This document shows positions 1 through 8,106 of a stretch of DNA of 19,911 nt, in pieces. This DNA is from Flavobacterium psychrophilum (GTDB taxonomy: Bacteria; Bacteroidota; Bacteroidia; Flavobacteriales; Flavobacteriaceae): positions 1 to 19,911 of the forward strand of contig QFQM01000080.1 of NCBI GenBank assembly GCA_003243255.1. Reading direction: 5' to 3'. Each line of letters starts with the position of its first letter. The first letter of the stretch is position 1. The notes under the pieces are model-generated. The model was not told the DNA's origin. It did no database searches and was given only the letters and a program-made list of their open reading frames with translations. Both the position numbers and the translations under genes were made by a program.

Positions 1-212
1 ATAACAATACTATTTCTTTTGATATATTAAAACCATTGATAAAAGAAACGGCTGAGAAGATTAAAACTCTTTCTCCTGTAGATGCGCAGACCGGTCCGGC
101 CAAAAGGAATGATAAAACAACGATACAAAGACACCTGGATTTTATAAAAGATCCGGTGCAAAAAGATATATACACCTTATTAACTCAATCGATACAAAAA
201 ACAAATGGCTAA
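1..212 (+). CDS. C-terminal end of Rossmann-like/DUF2520 protein (partial)
   Basis: The reading frame open from base 3 to the TAA at 210-212 encodes about 69 residues and has no start inside the window, so this is the 3' end of a gene that begins upstream. The segment contains TGPAKRNDKTTIQRHL, which resembles the C-terminal DUF2520 half of proteins that pair an NADP-binding Rossmann domain with DUF2520. These resemble 6-phosphogluconate or ketopantoate dehydrogenases; their substrate is not established. The stop codon lies inside the next gene, an 8-base overlap with the ATG at 205, which implies translational coupling in one operon. The family call rests on a short C-terminal piece and on the neighbour order usual in Flavobacteriaceae. 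The catalytic part cannot be judged from this window. Confidence 0.75.
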   Translation, partial: NNTISFDILKPLIKETAEKIKTLSPVDAQTGPAKRNDKTTIQRHLDFIKDPVQKDIYTLLTQSIQKTNG

Positions 213-732
213 AAGCTATAAAGAACTGATGAATGATATTACCACATTTATTTTTGATGTGGATGGCGTGCTAACAGATGGTACAATACATGTAACACCA
301 ACAGGAGAAATGCTGCGAAATATGAATATCCGTGATGGTTATGCCATGAAAGCAGCTGTAGAGAACGGTTATACTGTATGCATTATTTCGGGAGGCCTTA
401 ATGAAGGTGTACGTATAAGGTTGCGAAACCTCGGTATTACAGATATTTATCTTGGAGTACCAAACAAGGTTGAGACTTTTGACGAGTTTATTGATATTTA
501 TAATATAAAGCCTGAACAGGTGCTATACATGGGAGATGATATACCTGATTTTCATGTAATGCAGTTGGTAGGTTTGCCAACCTGTCCTCAGGATGCGGCT
601 CCGGAAATTAAAGAGATAAGTAAATACATATCTCATAAAAACGGAGGAACAGGCTGTGTGAGAGACGTTATAGAGCAGGTTATGAAAGTGCAGGGCAAAT
701 GGATGGAACATTTTAATGCCAGATACGATTAA
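205..732 (+). CDS. KdsC-like HAD phosphatase (KDO-8-phosphate phosphatase type)
   Basis: This 175-residue protein has the size and motifs of the small capless HAD phosphatases of the KdsC group, which remove phosphate from 3-deoxy-D-manno-octulosonate 8-phosphate in the cytoplasm during lipopolysaccharide core synthesis. Visible motifs are the nucleophile loop DVDGVLTDG (nucleophile Asp18, acid/base Asp20), the motif II serine in IISGG (Ser62), a lysine near residue 88, and the metal-binding motif GDDIPD (110-115). The chain has no inserted cap domain, as expected for a group that works as a tetramer. It overlaps the upstream DUF2520 gene by 8 bases and lies 44 bases before the UbiA-like gene, so it is probably an operon member. 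No KdsA or KdsB gene is in view, so the exact sugar phosphate is inferred from family resemblance. I am confident of the fold and less so of the substrate. Confidence 0.85.
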   Translation: MAKSYKELMNDITTFIFDVDGVLTDGTIHVTPTGEMLRNMNIRDGYAMKAAVENGYTVCIISGGLNEGVRIRLRNLGITDIYLGVPNKVETFDEFIDIYNIKPEQVLYMGDDIPDFHVMQLVGLPTCPQDAAPEIKEISKYISHKNGGTGCVRDVIEQVMKVQGKWMEHFNARYD

Positions 733-776
733 TATTATAGAACCAAATTCATTTGATCAAACTTTAAAACTAACCA

Positions 777-1673
777 ATGAAATTTTTAAAACTAATAGGT
801 TTCGGCCATCTAATATTGCTTGCTTTCGCCCAGTTTATCTTTAAATATGGCTTTTTGGATTATCAGCCGGGTATATCCCTGACCCTTAATGATACAGGCT
901 ATATGATTTTGGTGCTTACAAGTGTAATGATTGCTGCCGGAGGTTTTCTTATTACGAATATTATAGCCAATGGAAGCGAAAGTTATGGGCTTAGTGAATC
1001 GGCAGCTTATTATATCTATGGCGGATTTACCATTGGAGGACTTGCTTTAGGATATTATCTTTCTGATCTTATAGGCAGGCCAAGTTTTATGATGGCTTTT
1101 GCTATAGCGGTAGGTACACTTTATTTCTATGCTACTAATTTGAGAGAGAGCCTCTTATTAGGTAATATAGTAATTGCTTTTTTGATGGGGCTTAGCATAA
1201 TGGTTATTGGCATTTTTGCACTGTATCCAGTTGTTGGTACAACATCAGAACTTGATCAGCTTATGATAATATTCAAAATAATAATTCATTATTCAGTATT
1301 TGCAACTGTTCTTGGACTTTTAATTACACTGGTTAATGACTTAAAGAACACTGATATCGATTATAACGAGGGTTTAAATACTTTACCAATTGCTATTGGT
1401 AAACAAAGAGCGGTGAAGATTGCCCTTGGTATTGGTGTTGTTGTTGCAGGTCTTGTTGTATATTACATAAATGCACAGCTTAAAGATTTTTTATGGGCAA
1501 TGGCCTATTTGCTGGTTTTTGTATTAGGGCCTGTTATCTATTGTATTATAAACCTATGGTCAGCTAAAACAGCTAAAGACTTTAGAACTCTGGAAGTAGT
1601 TCTTAACGCTGTACTGTTTTTTACTGCCTTATCTATAGCAGTTATCACTTTTAATATTCAGATCAATGCTTAA
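777..1673 (+). CDS. UbiA-family membrane protein with degenerate active site
   Basis: This 298-residue, strongly hydrophobic protein has about eight to nine predicted membrane spans and resembles the UbiA prenyltransferases that occupy this position in Flavobacteriaceae, often annotated as geranylgeranylglycerol-phosphate geranylgeranyltransferase. UbiA enzymes need two aspartate-rich motifs, NDxxDxxxD in loop 2-3 and DxxxD-type in loop 6-7, to bind Mg2+ and prenyl diphosphate. The second is partly present as NDLKNTDIDYNEG (residues 187-199), followed by the typical NTLPIAIG. The first is missing: around residues 59-75 the sequence reads LITNIIANGSESYGLSE, with no aspartate at all. By eye the loop is about ten residues shorter than in relatives I recall, and the change is in frame. 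The gene overlaps maf by 8 bases. Activity is therefore doubtful; it may be a non-catalytic or altered family member. Confidence 0.75.
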   Translation: MKFLKLIGFGHLILLAFAQFIFKYGFLDYQPGISLTLNDTGYMILVLTSVMIAAGGFLITNIIANGSESYGLSESAAYYIYGGFTIGGLALGYYLSDLIGRPSFMMAFAIAVGTLYFYATNLRESLLLGNIVIAFLMGLSIMVIGIFALYPVVGTTSELDQLMIIFKIIIHYSVFATVLGLLITLVNDLKNTDIDYNEGLNTLPIAIGKQRAVKIALGIGVVVAGLVVYYINAQLKDFLWAMAYLLVFVLGPVIYCIINLWSAKTAKDFRTLEVVLNAVLFFTALSIAVITFNIQINA

Positions 1674-2253
1674 AGAAAAATTAAAAGGCTATACCATCGT
1701 ACTGGCTTCGGGATCTCCGAGAAGGCAACAGTTTTTAAGGGAACTGGATGCCAATTTTGAAGTGCGCCTTAAAGAAGTTGAGGAAATTTATCCTGATATT
1801 TTAAAAGGAGCTGAGATCACGGATTACCTGGCAGAACTGAAAGCTGCTGCCTTAGATGAAACATTGTCTGATGATGAGATATTGATTACAAGTGATACCA
1901 TAGTATGGCATGAAGGAAAGGCATTAGGGAAACCTACTGATAAAGAAGATGCTTTTAACATGATTAAATCTTTATCAGGTAAAACGCATGAGGTTATCAC
2001 CTCTGTTTGTATAAAAAATGCCGGTAAAAGCGAAACTTTTCACGAAACGACTAAAGTAACGTTCAATCCGCTTACTGATGAAGAAATAGCCTATTATCTT
2101 GAAGAATACAAACCTTTTGATAAGGCCGGCTCTTATGGCATCCAGGAATGGATTGGCCTTGTTGCTATTGCGAAGATAGAAGGTTCTTATGCCAACGTGG
2201 TTGGTATGCCTGTCGACAAAGTATATCAATACCTTTTAAAATTTGCTAAATAA
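1666..2253 (+). CDS. maf: Maf-like nucleotide pyrophosphatase
   Basis: This 195-residue protein is a Maf/YhdE-family nucleoside triphosphate pyrophosphatase, a cytoplasmic enzyme that hydrolyses dTTP, UTP or modified nucleotides to the monophosphate. It shows the phosphate-binding motif ASGSPRR (14-20), the acidic motif ITSDTIV with Asp77, GKPTDKEDA (89-96), SLSGKTHEV (102-110) and KAGSYGIQ (153-160). Length and motif order are normal for the family. It overlaps the UbiA-like gene by 8 bases and its TAA shares one base with the next ATG (TAATG), so it is firmly inside the operon. The YhdE, YceF and YhdE-like subgroups differ in substrate; KAGSYGIQ with a downstream Gln is closest to the dTTP/UTP type. 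Historical links of Maf to septum inhibition do not establish its role here. Confidence 0.92.
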   Translation: MLKEKLKGYTIVLASGSPRRQQFLRELDANFEVRLKEVEEIYPDILKGAEITDYLAELKAAALDETLSDDEILITSDTIVWHEGKALGKPTDKEDAFNMIKSLSGKTHEVITSVCIKNAGKSETFHETTKVTFNPLTDEEIAYYLEEYKPFDKAGSYGIQEWIGLVAIAKIEGSYANVVGMPVDKVYQYLLKFAK

Positions 2254-2780
2254 TGCTTAAGCCTGATATATACACCTCAATAATTATTACGCTGATAACA
2301 TCGGCTGTATTTCTAATTGTAGGCTATATAGTTAAAAGGCTTATGAAAAGCTATGCCCGTTCTGCTCATTTATCCGAACACCGTACAAACCTCATAGCAA
2401 AGTATATAAATTTCTTTATGATGGTGATCTTTATCATCATTATTGTTGCAATATGGGGTCTTGAGGCTCAACAAATTTATGGATACATTTCCGGGGCGCT
2501 TACAGTTATTGGCGTTGCCTTTTTCGCACAATGGTCTATATTAAGCAACATTACTTCGGGAATTATACTGTTCTTCAGCTTTCCTTTTCGTATAGGTGAT
2601 GTAATAAAAGTACACGACAAAGATTTTCCTATAGAAGGACAGATAGAAGACATCAAAGCATTTCATACACTTATAAAAACAAGAGACGGAGAAGTTATCA
2701 CTTATCCCAATAACCTGCTGTTGCAAAAAGGTGTCAGTATTGTACCTATAAGACAGGAGGACAAAGAATTTTACGATTAA
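2253..2780 (+). CDS. Short MscS-family mechanosensitive channel
   Basis: This 175-residue inner-membrane protein matches the pore part of small-conductance mechanosensitive (MscS) channels, which open under membrane tension to release solutes. Three hydrophobic spans are visible (about 9-27, 51-69 and 77-110). The third carries the pore-helix signature FFAQWSILSNITSGIILFFS, followed by FRIGDVIKV and the beta-domain segment ending VITYPNNLLLQKGV, which is the conserved end of the MscS middle domain. The protein stops there, so the alpha/beta C-terminal vestibule domain of the 286-residue E. coli protein is absent. It starts in the stop codon of maf (one-base overlap) and ends 5 bases before the PIG-L gene. 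The short form appears usual in Flavobacteriaceae, so I read it as intact rather than broken. Confidence 0.88.
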   Translation: MLKPDIYTSIIITLITSAVFLIVGYIVKRLMKSYARSAHLSEHRTNLIAKYINFFMMVIFIIIIVAIWGLEAQQIYGYISGALTVIGVAFFAQWSILSNITSGIILFFSFPFRIGDVIKVHDKDFPIEGQIEDIKAFHTLIKTRDGEVITYPNNLLLQKGVSIVPIRQEDKEFYD

Positions 2781-2785
2781 TTTTC

Positions 2786-5272
2786 ATGAAAAACAAACTG
2801 TTAGCTCTATTACTTTTCAGCTTTACCGTTAGTATTGCCCAACCTCAGAAGCCAACTTCTGCCGAAATATATAATAAACTTGAAAAGCTCAATTTTTTAG
2901 GAAGTGCCTTATACATTGCTGCGCACCCGGATGATGAGAATACAAGGCTTATATCCTATCTAGCCAATCAGGTTAAAGCAAGGACAGGTTATTTGTCACT
3001 AACACGTGGTGATGGCGGGCAAAATCTTATAGGGCTTGAGTTAAGAGAGCAATTAGGTGTAATTCGTACACAGGAACTTATCGAGGCACGAAAGATTGAT
3101 GGTGGAGAACAGTTCTTTAGCCGTGCCAATGACTTTGGTTTTTCTAAAGTGCCAAATGAAACATTACAGATTTGGGACAAAGAGAAAGTATTACAGGATA
3201 TGGTCTGGATTATCAGGAAATTTCAGCCGGATATCATAATCAACCGTTTTGATCACCGCTCGCCCGGGACTACACATGGTCACCATACTTCTTCAGCAAT
3301 GCTTACGCAGGAAGCTTATACGCTGGCAGCCGATCCTAATTATGAACCCGAACAGCTTAAATATGTTAAGCTTTGGCAGCCTAAACGTGTAATGTTCAAT
3401 GTTTCGTGGTGGTTTTTTGGAGGAAAAGACAAATTTGACAAAGCTGATAAATCAAAATACATCAATCTTCAGACAGGAGACTACTACCCTACCCTTGGCT
3501 TATGCAATCAGGAGATAGCAGCTCTTAGCCGAAGTAAACATAAATCTCAGGGGTTTGGTACAACAGGTGTTAGAGGTGATGATATGGAGTATCTTGAGCT
3601 TATCAAAGGCGATAATTTAAAAGATAAACAGAATCTTTTTGAGGGAATTGATACTTCATGGAACCGTGTTAAGGGTGGTAAAGCAATTGGTGAGGCTATA
3701 ACGCAGATCATCAAAAACTATGATTTTAAAAATCCTGCTGCTTCTGTAACGGAATTGGTAAAAGTATACTCGGCTATTTCAAAACTTGAAGATAAACACT
3801 GGAAAGAGTTAAAGTCCAGAGAAATAAAGGAAATAATTGCATTATGCAGTGGCCTTTATCTTGAAGCTGTAGCTGAAAATCAATCGGCTACTCCTGCAAG
3901 CACCCTGAAAATACGATGGGAAGCAACAAACCGCAGTAATGTTGCTATGAGGCTTACCTCAGTTACTTTATATCCTGAAGGTACTGTAATTAAACAGGAC
4001 ACGCTGTTAGGTAATAACATCAGTATTGACAGTTCGTTTGATGCTATTGTGCCCAAAACTGCAGCATATACATCTCCTTATTGGCTTACAGAAAAAGGAG
4101 ATAAAGGCATGTACACGGTAAACGATCTTCAGAAGATAGGAATGCCTGATATCATAAGGGAAATGTCTGCTATGTTCACTATTAAATTTGGTGATGTGTC
4201 AATTCCGTTTGAGCGTACAATAATTTATAAATATAACGATCCGGTTAAAGGTGAAGTATATGAACCTCTGGATATTGTACCGGCTGTTACCACAAGGATA
4301 CTGAATAAAGTCCAGCTTTTTAAAGACAATAAAAAACAAACTGCAAGTATAAAGGTTAAAGCAGGAAAAGACAATTGTAAAGGCAGCCTTCGCTTAGAAC
4401 TGCCTGAAGGATGGAAAGTGTCACCTGCTTCAATACCGTTTGAATTATCTAAAAAAGGCAGTGAAACAATCCTGACTTTTGAAGTTACACCTCCTGACAG
4501 TCCTTCTGAAGTTACAGCCAGAAGTATCGCAACTATTGACGGAGAAGATTTTGACAGGGAACAGATAATAATTAACTATCCTCATATATCTATCCAGCAG
4601 GTATTAATGCCTTCTACAGCTAAGTTTACTAAGGCTGATCTTAAAATTGTAGGGCATAATATTGCATATATAATGGGTGCCGGAGACTCTGTTCCTGAAA
4701 GCCTTAAACAAATGGGCTATAGCGTTACATTATTGTCTACAGACGCAATAACTCCTGAAACTTTAAGTTCTTATGATGCTGTTGTTTTAGGTATACGTGC
4801 CTATAACGTATTAGACGGTATTGTTTTCAGGCAAAAAGCATTGTTTGATTATGTTGCTAATGGCGGAACGATGGTTGTGCAGTACAATACAACAGGTGAT
4901 TTGGTTACAAGGGATATCGCACCTTACCCACTTAGAATATCGAGAGACAGGGTAACTGAAGAGGATGCAAAAGTTAATTTCTTAGATGCTAAGCATCGGG
5001 TATTAAACTATCCTAACAAAATAACTGAGAGAGATTTTACAGGCTGGGTTCAGGAACAGGGCTTATACTATCCTGATGAATGGTCCAAAGAATTTACGCC
5101 TATATTCTCATCTCATGATAAAGGTGAAGATGCTAAAAAAGGCGGACTACTGGTAGCTAAATATGGTAAAGGCTATTATGTATATACAGGCTTAAGCTTT
5201 TTCAGGGAGCTGCCGGAAGGAGTTTCCGGAGCATACAGGCTAATGGCTAATATTATAGCAGTTGGTAAATAA
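2786..5272 (+). CDS. Secreted PIG-L/LmbE-family deacetylase with C-terminal extension
   Basis: This 828-residue protein begins with a signal peptide (MKNKLLALLLFSFTVSIAQ), so it acts outside the cytoplasmic membrane. Residues from about 35 to 300 form a PIG-L/LmbE domain, the Zn-dependent N-acetylglucosamine deacetylase fold. It has the zinc and catalytic motif AHPDDE (46-51) and a later histidine cluster, THGHHTSS (about 163-170), that supplies the third ligand. A middle region (about 380-590) looks like immunoglobulin-type beta structure. The C-terminal part from about 625 (YIMGAGDSVPESLKQMGY, then SYDAVVLGIRAYN) resembles a class I glutamine amidotransferase/ThuA-like flavodoxin fold, but without a visible catalytic Cys-His pair. 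The substrate is probably an acetylated sugar or glycoconjugate; this is inference. It follows the MscS gene by 5 bases and is likely co-transcribed. Confidence 0.85.
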   Translation: MKNKLLALLLFSFTVSIAQPQKPTSAEIYNKLEKLNFLGSALYIAAHPDDENTRLISYLANQVKARTGYLSLTRGDGGQNLIGLELREQLGVIRTQELIEARKIDGGEQFFSRANDFGFSKVPNETLQIWDKEKVLQDMVWIIRKFQPDIIINRFDHRSPGTTHGHHTSSAMLTQEAYTLAADPNYEPEQLKYVKLWQPKRVMFNVSWWFFGGKDKFDKADKSKYINLQTGDYYPTLGLCNQEIAALSRSKHKSQGFGTTGVRGDDMEYLELIKGDNLKDKQNLFEGIDTSWNRVKGGKAIGEAITQIIKNYDFKNPAASVTELVKVYSAISKLEDKHWKELKSREIKEIIALCSGLYLEAVAENQSATPASTLKIRWEATNRSNVAMRLTSVTLYPEGTVIKQDTLLGNNISIDSSFDAIVPKTAAYTSPYWLTEKGDKGMYTVNDLQKIGMPDIIREMSAMFTIKFGDVSIPFERTIIYKYNDPVKGEVYEPLDIVPAVTTRILNKVQLFKDNKKQTASIKVKAGKDNCKGSLRLELPEGWKVSPASIPFELSKKGSETILTFEVTPPDSPSEVTARSIATIDGEDFDREQIIINYPHISIQQVLMPSTAKFTKADLKIVGHNIAYIMGAGDSVPESLKQMGYSVTLLSTDAITPETLSSYDAVVLGIRAYNVLDGIVFRQKALFDYVANGGTMVVQYNTTGDLVTRDIAPYPLRISRDRVTEEDAKVNFLDAKHRVLNYPNKITERDFTGWVQEQGLYYPDEWSKEFTPIFSSHDKGEDAKKGGLLVAKYGKGYYVYTGLSFFRELPEGVSGAYRLMANIIAVGK

Positions 5273-5328
5273 TGTAACAAAAACAAAAGAAAAGAGTCTT
5301 ATTCAAGAACTAAAAACTGAACATATAT

Positions 5329-5430
5329 ATGAAAGATAAGTCTTCCGGCTGGAAAAAGAGCTACTCATTAGTTCTTTTGCTAAATATCATTTACATAGTG
5401 CTGTTCTATTTTTTAATGCAAATTTATTAA
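5329..5430 (+). CDS. 33-residue single-span membrane protein preceding symporter
   Basis: A short open frame from the ATG at 5329 to the TAA at 5428-5430 encodes a charged, polar start (MKDKSSGWKKSYS) followed by one hydrophobic span, LVLLLNIIYIVLFYFLMQIY. The stop lies one base before the symporter ATG at 5432, which is typical of translationally coupled partners. By the positive-inside rule the lysine-rich N-terminus should face the cytoplasm. Small membrane proteins encoded next to sodium:solute symporters are known in other bacteria (YhdT with PanF, DUF4212 with acetate-type transporters). This one is much shorter and I do not recognise its family. A role as a small subunit of the symporter is inference from position only. 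The clean coding potential and spacing make it more likely real than chance. Confidence 0.65.
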   Translation: MKDKSSGWKKSYSLVLLLNIIYIVLFYFLMQIY

Positions 5431-5431
5431 T

Positions 5432-7141
5432 ATGCAGTTATTAGACTGGATTATACTTTCTGCCACCTTATTATTTATTGTTGCCTATGGCGCAATAAAA
5501 ACAAAAGGCAGCAAAAATGTAAACGAATATATACTTGGAAATAATGAAACACCCTGGTGGACTGTTGGCCTTTCTGTAATGGCTACCCAGGCAAGTGCTA
5601 TTACTTTTCTTTCTACTCCCGGACAGGCTTACCATGATGGTATGGGCTTTGTTCAGTTCTATTTCGGATTGCCATTAGCCATGGTGGTTATCTGTATTAC
5701 ATTTATTCCCATCTATCATAAACTTAAAGTTTATACTGCTTATGAATACCTTGAGCAGCGTTTTGATGTTAAAACGCGTTCACTTGCGGCATTGATATTT
5801 TTAGTGCAGCGAGGCTTAGGTACAGGTTTTACCATATATGCTCCGGCAATTATTTTATCGTCATTGCTGGGCTGGAATCTTAACCTGATGAATGTTGTCA
5901 TTGGGCTGATGATAATAATTTATACTATGTCGGGCGGAACAAAAGCTGTAAATGTTACCCATAAACAACAGATGTTTGTAATTTTTACAGGAATGATAAT
6001 TGCTTTTTTTATCATATTGGATTATCTTCCGTCAGAGCTTGATTTTAATAATGCTCTCCATATTGCAGGCGCAAATGAGAAACTGAATATACTTGACTTT
6101 TCGTTTGATCCCGAAAAACGTTATACTATATGGAGCGGTATAGCAGGTGGTTTCTTTTTGGCTCTTGCTTATTTTGGCACCGACCAGTCTCAGGTACAAC
6201 GCTATTTATCAGGTAAATCGGTTCGTGAAAGTCAGATGGGGCTAATAATGAATGGTTTCCTAAAGGTGCCAATGCAGTTTTTTATACTGCTTATAGGTGT
6301 AATGGTTTTCGTGTTTTTCCAATTCCATTCAGCTCCCCTGCATTTTAATCCGAATAACACAAAGCTTATAGAAAATTCAGCTCACAAAGTCGAATATAAA
6401 AATCTTGAAAAGCAGCTTGACGTACTTGCGCTGGAGAAAAAGGAAATAAGTATGCTGTATGTAGATCAGCTTAGTAAAGATTATGACAATAAAGAGCTGC
6501 ATAATAAAATGATTGCCCTTAACAGTCGTGAAAAAGACTTAAGAGACCAGGCTAAAGAGCTTATTCATGATGTTGATAAAAAAGCTGAGACTAATGATAA
6601 AGACTATGTATTTCTTTACTTTATCCTTAATTTTCTGCCTAAAGGCTTGATTGGGTTATTGCTTGCTGTAATAATTTCTGCGGCTATGTCTTCTTCTGCC
6701 TCAGGATTGAATGCACTTGCATCAACTACAACTATAGATATCTATAAGCGACACGTAAAGGGAGAAAAATCTGAAAAGCACTTTGTAGATTCAACAAGGC
6801 TTTTTACCCTGATATGGGGAATTATAGCCATTCTTTTTGCTTGTATGGGGTCTCTTTTTGATAATCTGATACAAATGGTTAATATTATAGGATCTATATT
6901 TTACGGAACTGTTCTGGGAATATTCCTGGTAGCATTTTATATAAAATTCATTAAGGCGGAAGCTATTTTCTGGAGTGCTGTTTTTACGCAGACAATTGTT
7001 CTGGTTATTTACAAACTGGATATACTTAGCTATTTGTGGTTAAATGTAATAGGAGCTTCGCTAACAATAGTAATTGCTTTGATACTACAACTCTTTATTA
7101 AAAGCAATAAAGAGGCTGATATAAATTCGGTAATTGAATAA
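5432..7141 (+). CDS. Sodium:solute symporter (SSS family)
   Basis: This 569-residue inner-membrane transporter belongs to the SSS family, which couples sodium entry to uptake of sugars, amino acids, vitamins or organic acids. About thirteen hydrophobic spans are visible. Family signatures include GNNETPWWTVGLSVMATQAS near residues 35-55, a helix followed by FGTDQSQVQRYLSGKS (about 249-265), and SAAMSSSASGLNALAS in a later helix. Between about 306 and 392 there is a hydrophilic, heptad-like segment rich in Lys, Glu and Leu that looks like an inserted coiled-coil loop; the membrane core resumes at DYVFLYFILNF. The substrate cannot be told from sequence alone. The gene starts one base after a small membrane protein gene and ends 4 bases before a strong terminator, so it closes the operon. 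Confidence 0.9.
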   Translation: MQLLDWIILSATLLFIVAYGAIKTKGSKNVNEYILGNNETPWWTVGLSVMATQASAITFLSTPGQAYHDGMGFVQFYFGLPLAMVVICITFIPIYHKLKVYTAYEYLEQRFDVKTRSLAALIFLVQRGLGTGFTIYAPAIILSSLLGWNLNLMNVVIGLMIIIYTMSGGTKAVNVTHKQQMFVIFTGMIIAFFIILDYLPSELDFNNALHIAGANEKLNILDFSFDPEKRYTIWSGIAGGFFLALAYFGTDQSQVQRYLSGKSVRESQMGLIMNGFLKVPMQFFILLIGVMVFVFFQFHSAPLHFNPNNTKLIENSAHKVEYKNLEKQLDVLALEKKEISMLYVDQLSKDYDNKELHNKMIALNSREKDLRDQAKELIHDVDKKAETNDKDYVFLYFILNFLPKGLIGLLLAVIISAAMSSSASGLNALASTTTIDIYKRHVKGEKSEKHFVDSTRLFTLIWGIIAILFACMGSLFDNLIQMVNIIGSIFYGTVLGIFLVAFYIKFIKAEAIFWSAVFTQTIVLVIYKLDILSYLWLNVIGASLTIVIALILQLFIKSNKEADINSVIE

Positions 7142-7144
7142 TAT

Positions 7145-7179
7145 AAAAAAGGGCTGTCAAATCTGACGGCCCTTTTTTT
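7145..7179 (+). terminator. Bidirectional intrinsic terminator
   Basis: A hairpin with arms at 7145-7159 and 7164-7178 has one G-U pair and a 4-base loop (AATC). The GC-rich core GGGC/GCCC is flanked by six A's on one side and seven T's on the other. It sits between the converging symporter and DUF2911 genes, 4 bases after the first stop and 18 bases beyond the second, so it can end transcripts on both strands. Confidence 0.92.
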
Positions 7180-7196
7180 ATCATAAGATATTATGA

Positions 7197-8048
7197 TTAT
7201 TTTTTGCTCCACTCCTGTATAGAGTCCTTGTTCATTTTAACGTAATCAAGGTTTTTAGCTTTCTCTGCACCTGCTAATGATAACTGAGCAGTTTCGATAG
7301 CTCCTTTCTTATCTCCCATTTTAGCCTGAATAAGCGATTTTTGCCTAAGAATGTAATATGGCGCATCAGGTCCTGATTTAGCTATAGACTGGTTGATCCA
7401 GTTTAAGGCTTTACCCTGATCACCATTAGACTGATAGTAATATTGTGCAGCAGCAAAATAATCATTAGCTGAAGGACCTGACATAGCTGCATCTATACTT
7501 TTCATTGCAATTGCTTTAGTAGGGACCTCAAACTTAACTGCTACCATTGTTTTTTCCCATGCAATCTCTAAGAAACCATAATCGGTATCAAGGTTGTTTA
7601 CGCCTATAGTAAGCGTTTCTACATTGCGGCTTAAAAACTCAGGTTTTACAGATGTTCTTAAAGCTTCTTTGGCGTCGTCATATTTTTCAGGTAATCCCCA
7701 GTTATTTATATCGTCATAAAAAACAACATCCCATGCATCTGCTTTAGGTTGTGTATATAACGCATAGCTACCTGCCTTAAGCGGTTTACCCCCAATCACT
7801 ACATCGTTGCTGAAGGTAATTATAGTATTAGCATTTGCACCGGTTCTCCACATTCTTCCGAAGGGAACAAGTTCACCATAAACAGATCTGCCTTTGGCAC
7901 TAGGACGAGAATACTCAATCTTAACATCTGTTAATCCTACTTTTTGTTCTATGACAGCTTTAGGGCTCAACTGTGGTGTTGTTATCTGAGCCGAGCCATT
8001 GGCAATAAATGCAAGAACAAAAGCTGCGGTGATGATTATTTTTTTCAT
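7197..8048 (-). CDS. Secreted DUF2911 protein with TPR-like C-terminus
   Basis: This 283-residue protein starts at the ATG at 8048, giving the signal peptide MKKIIITAAFVLAFIANGSA with cleavage near AQ; an in-frame ATG at 8081 would only add 11 residues before the signal sequence. Residues from about 25 to 165 match DUF2911, a Bacteroidota family, with KVGLTDVKIEYSRPSAKGR, the FGRMWRTGANA motif and LKAGSYALYT. The last 90 residues are helical repeats (ANDYFAAAQYYYQSNGDQGK, then ALNWINQSIAK and further helices) of TPR type, which usually bind proteins. The molecular function of DUF2911 is not known. The gene stands alone, convergent with the symporter and divergent from the SRPBCC gene. A weak -7 box (TAATTTCG on this strand, complement of 8084-8091) is the best promoter candidate. 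Confidence 0.88.
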   Translation of the reverse strand: MKKIIITAAFVLAFIANGSAQITTPQLSPKAVIEQKVGLTDVKIEYSRPSAKGRSVYGELVPFGRMWRTGANANTIITFSNDVVIGGKPLKAGSYALYTQPKADAWDVVFYDDINNWGLPEKYDDAKEALRTSVKPEFLSRNVETLTIGVNNLDTDYGFLEIAWEKTMVAVKFEVPTKAIAMKSIDAAMSGPSANDYFAAAQYYYQSNGDQGKALNWINQSIAKSGPDAPYYILRQKSLIQAKMGDKKGAIETAQLSLAGAEKAKNLDYVKMNKDSIQEWSKK

Positions 8049-8106
8049 AAAATTTGTTGTGAATTTGTTTATTATTATCAATGCGAAATTAATGATTCTC
8101 CTTGGT

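Noticed and set aside
8049..8081. ATG at 8081 as start of the DUF2911 gene
   Set aside because: It would put 11 polar residues in front of a standard lysine-started signal peptide; 8048 is the natural start.
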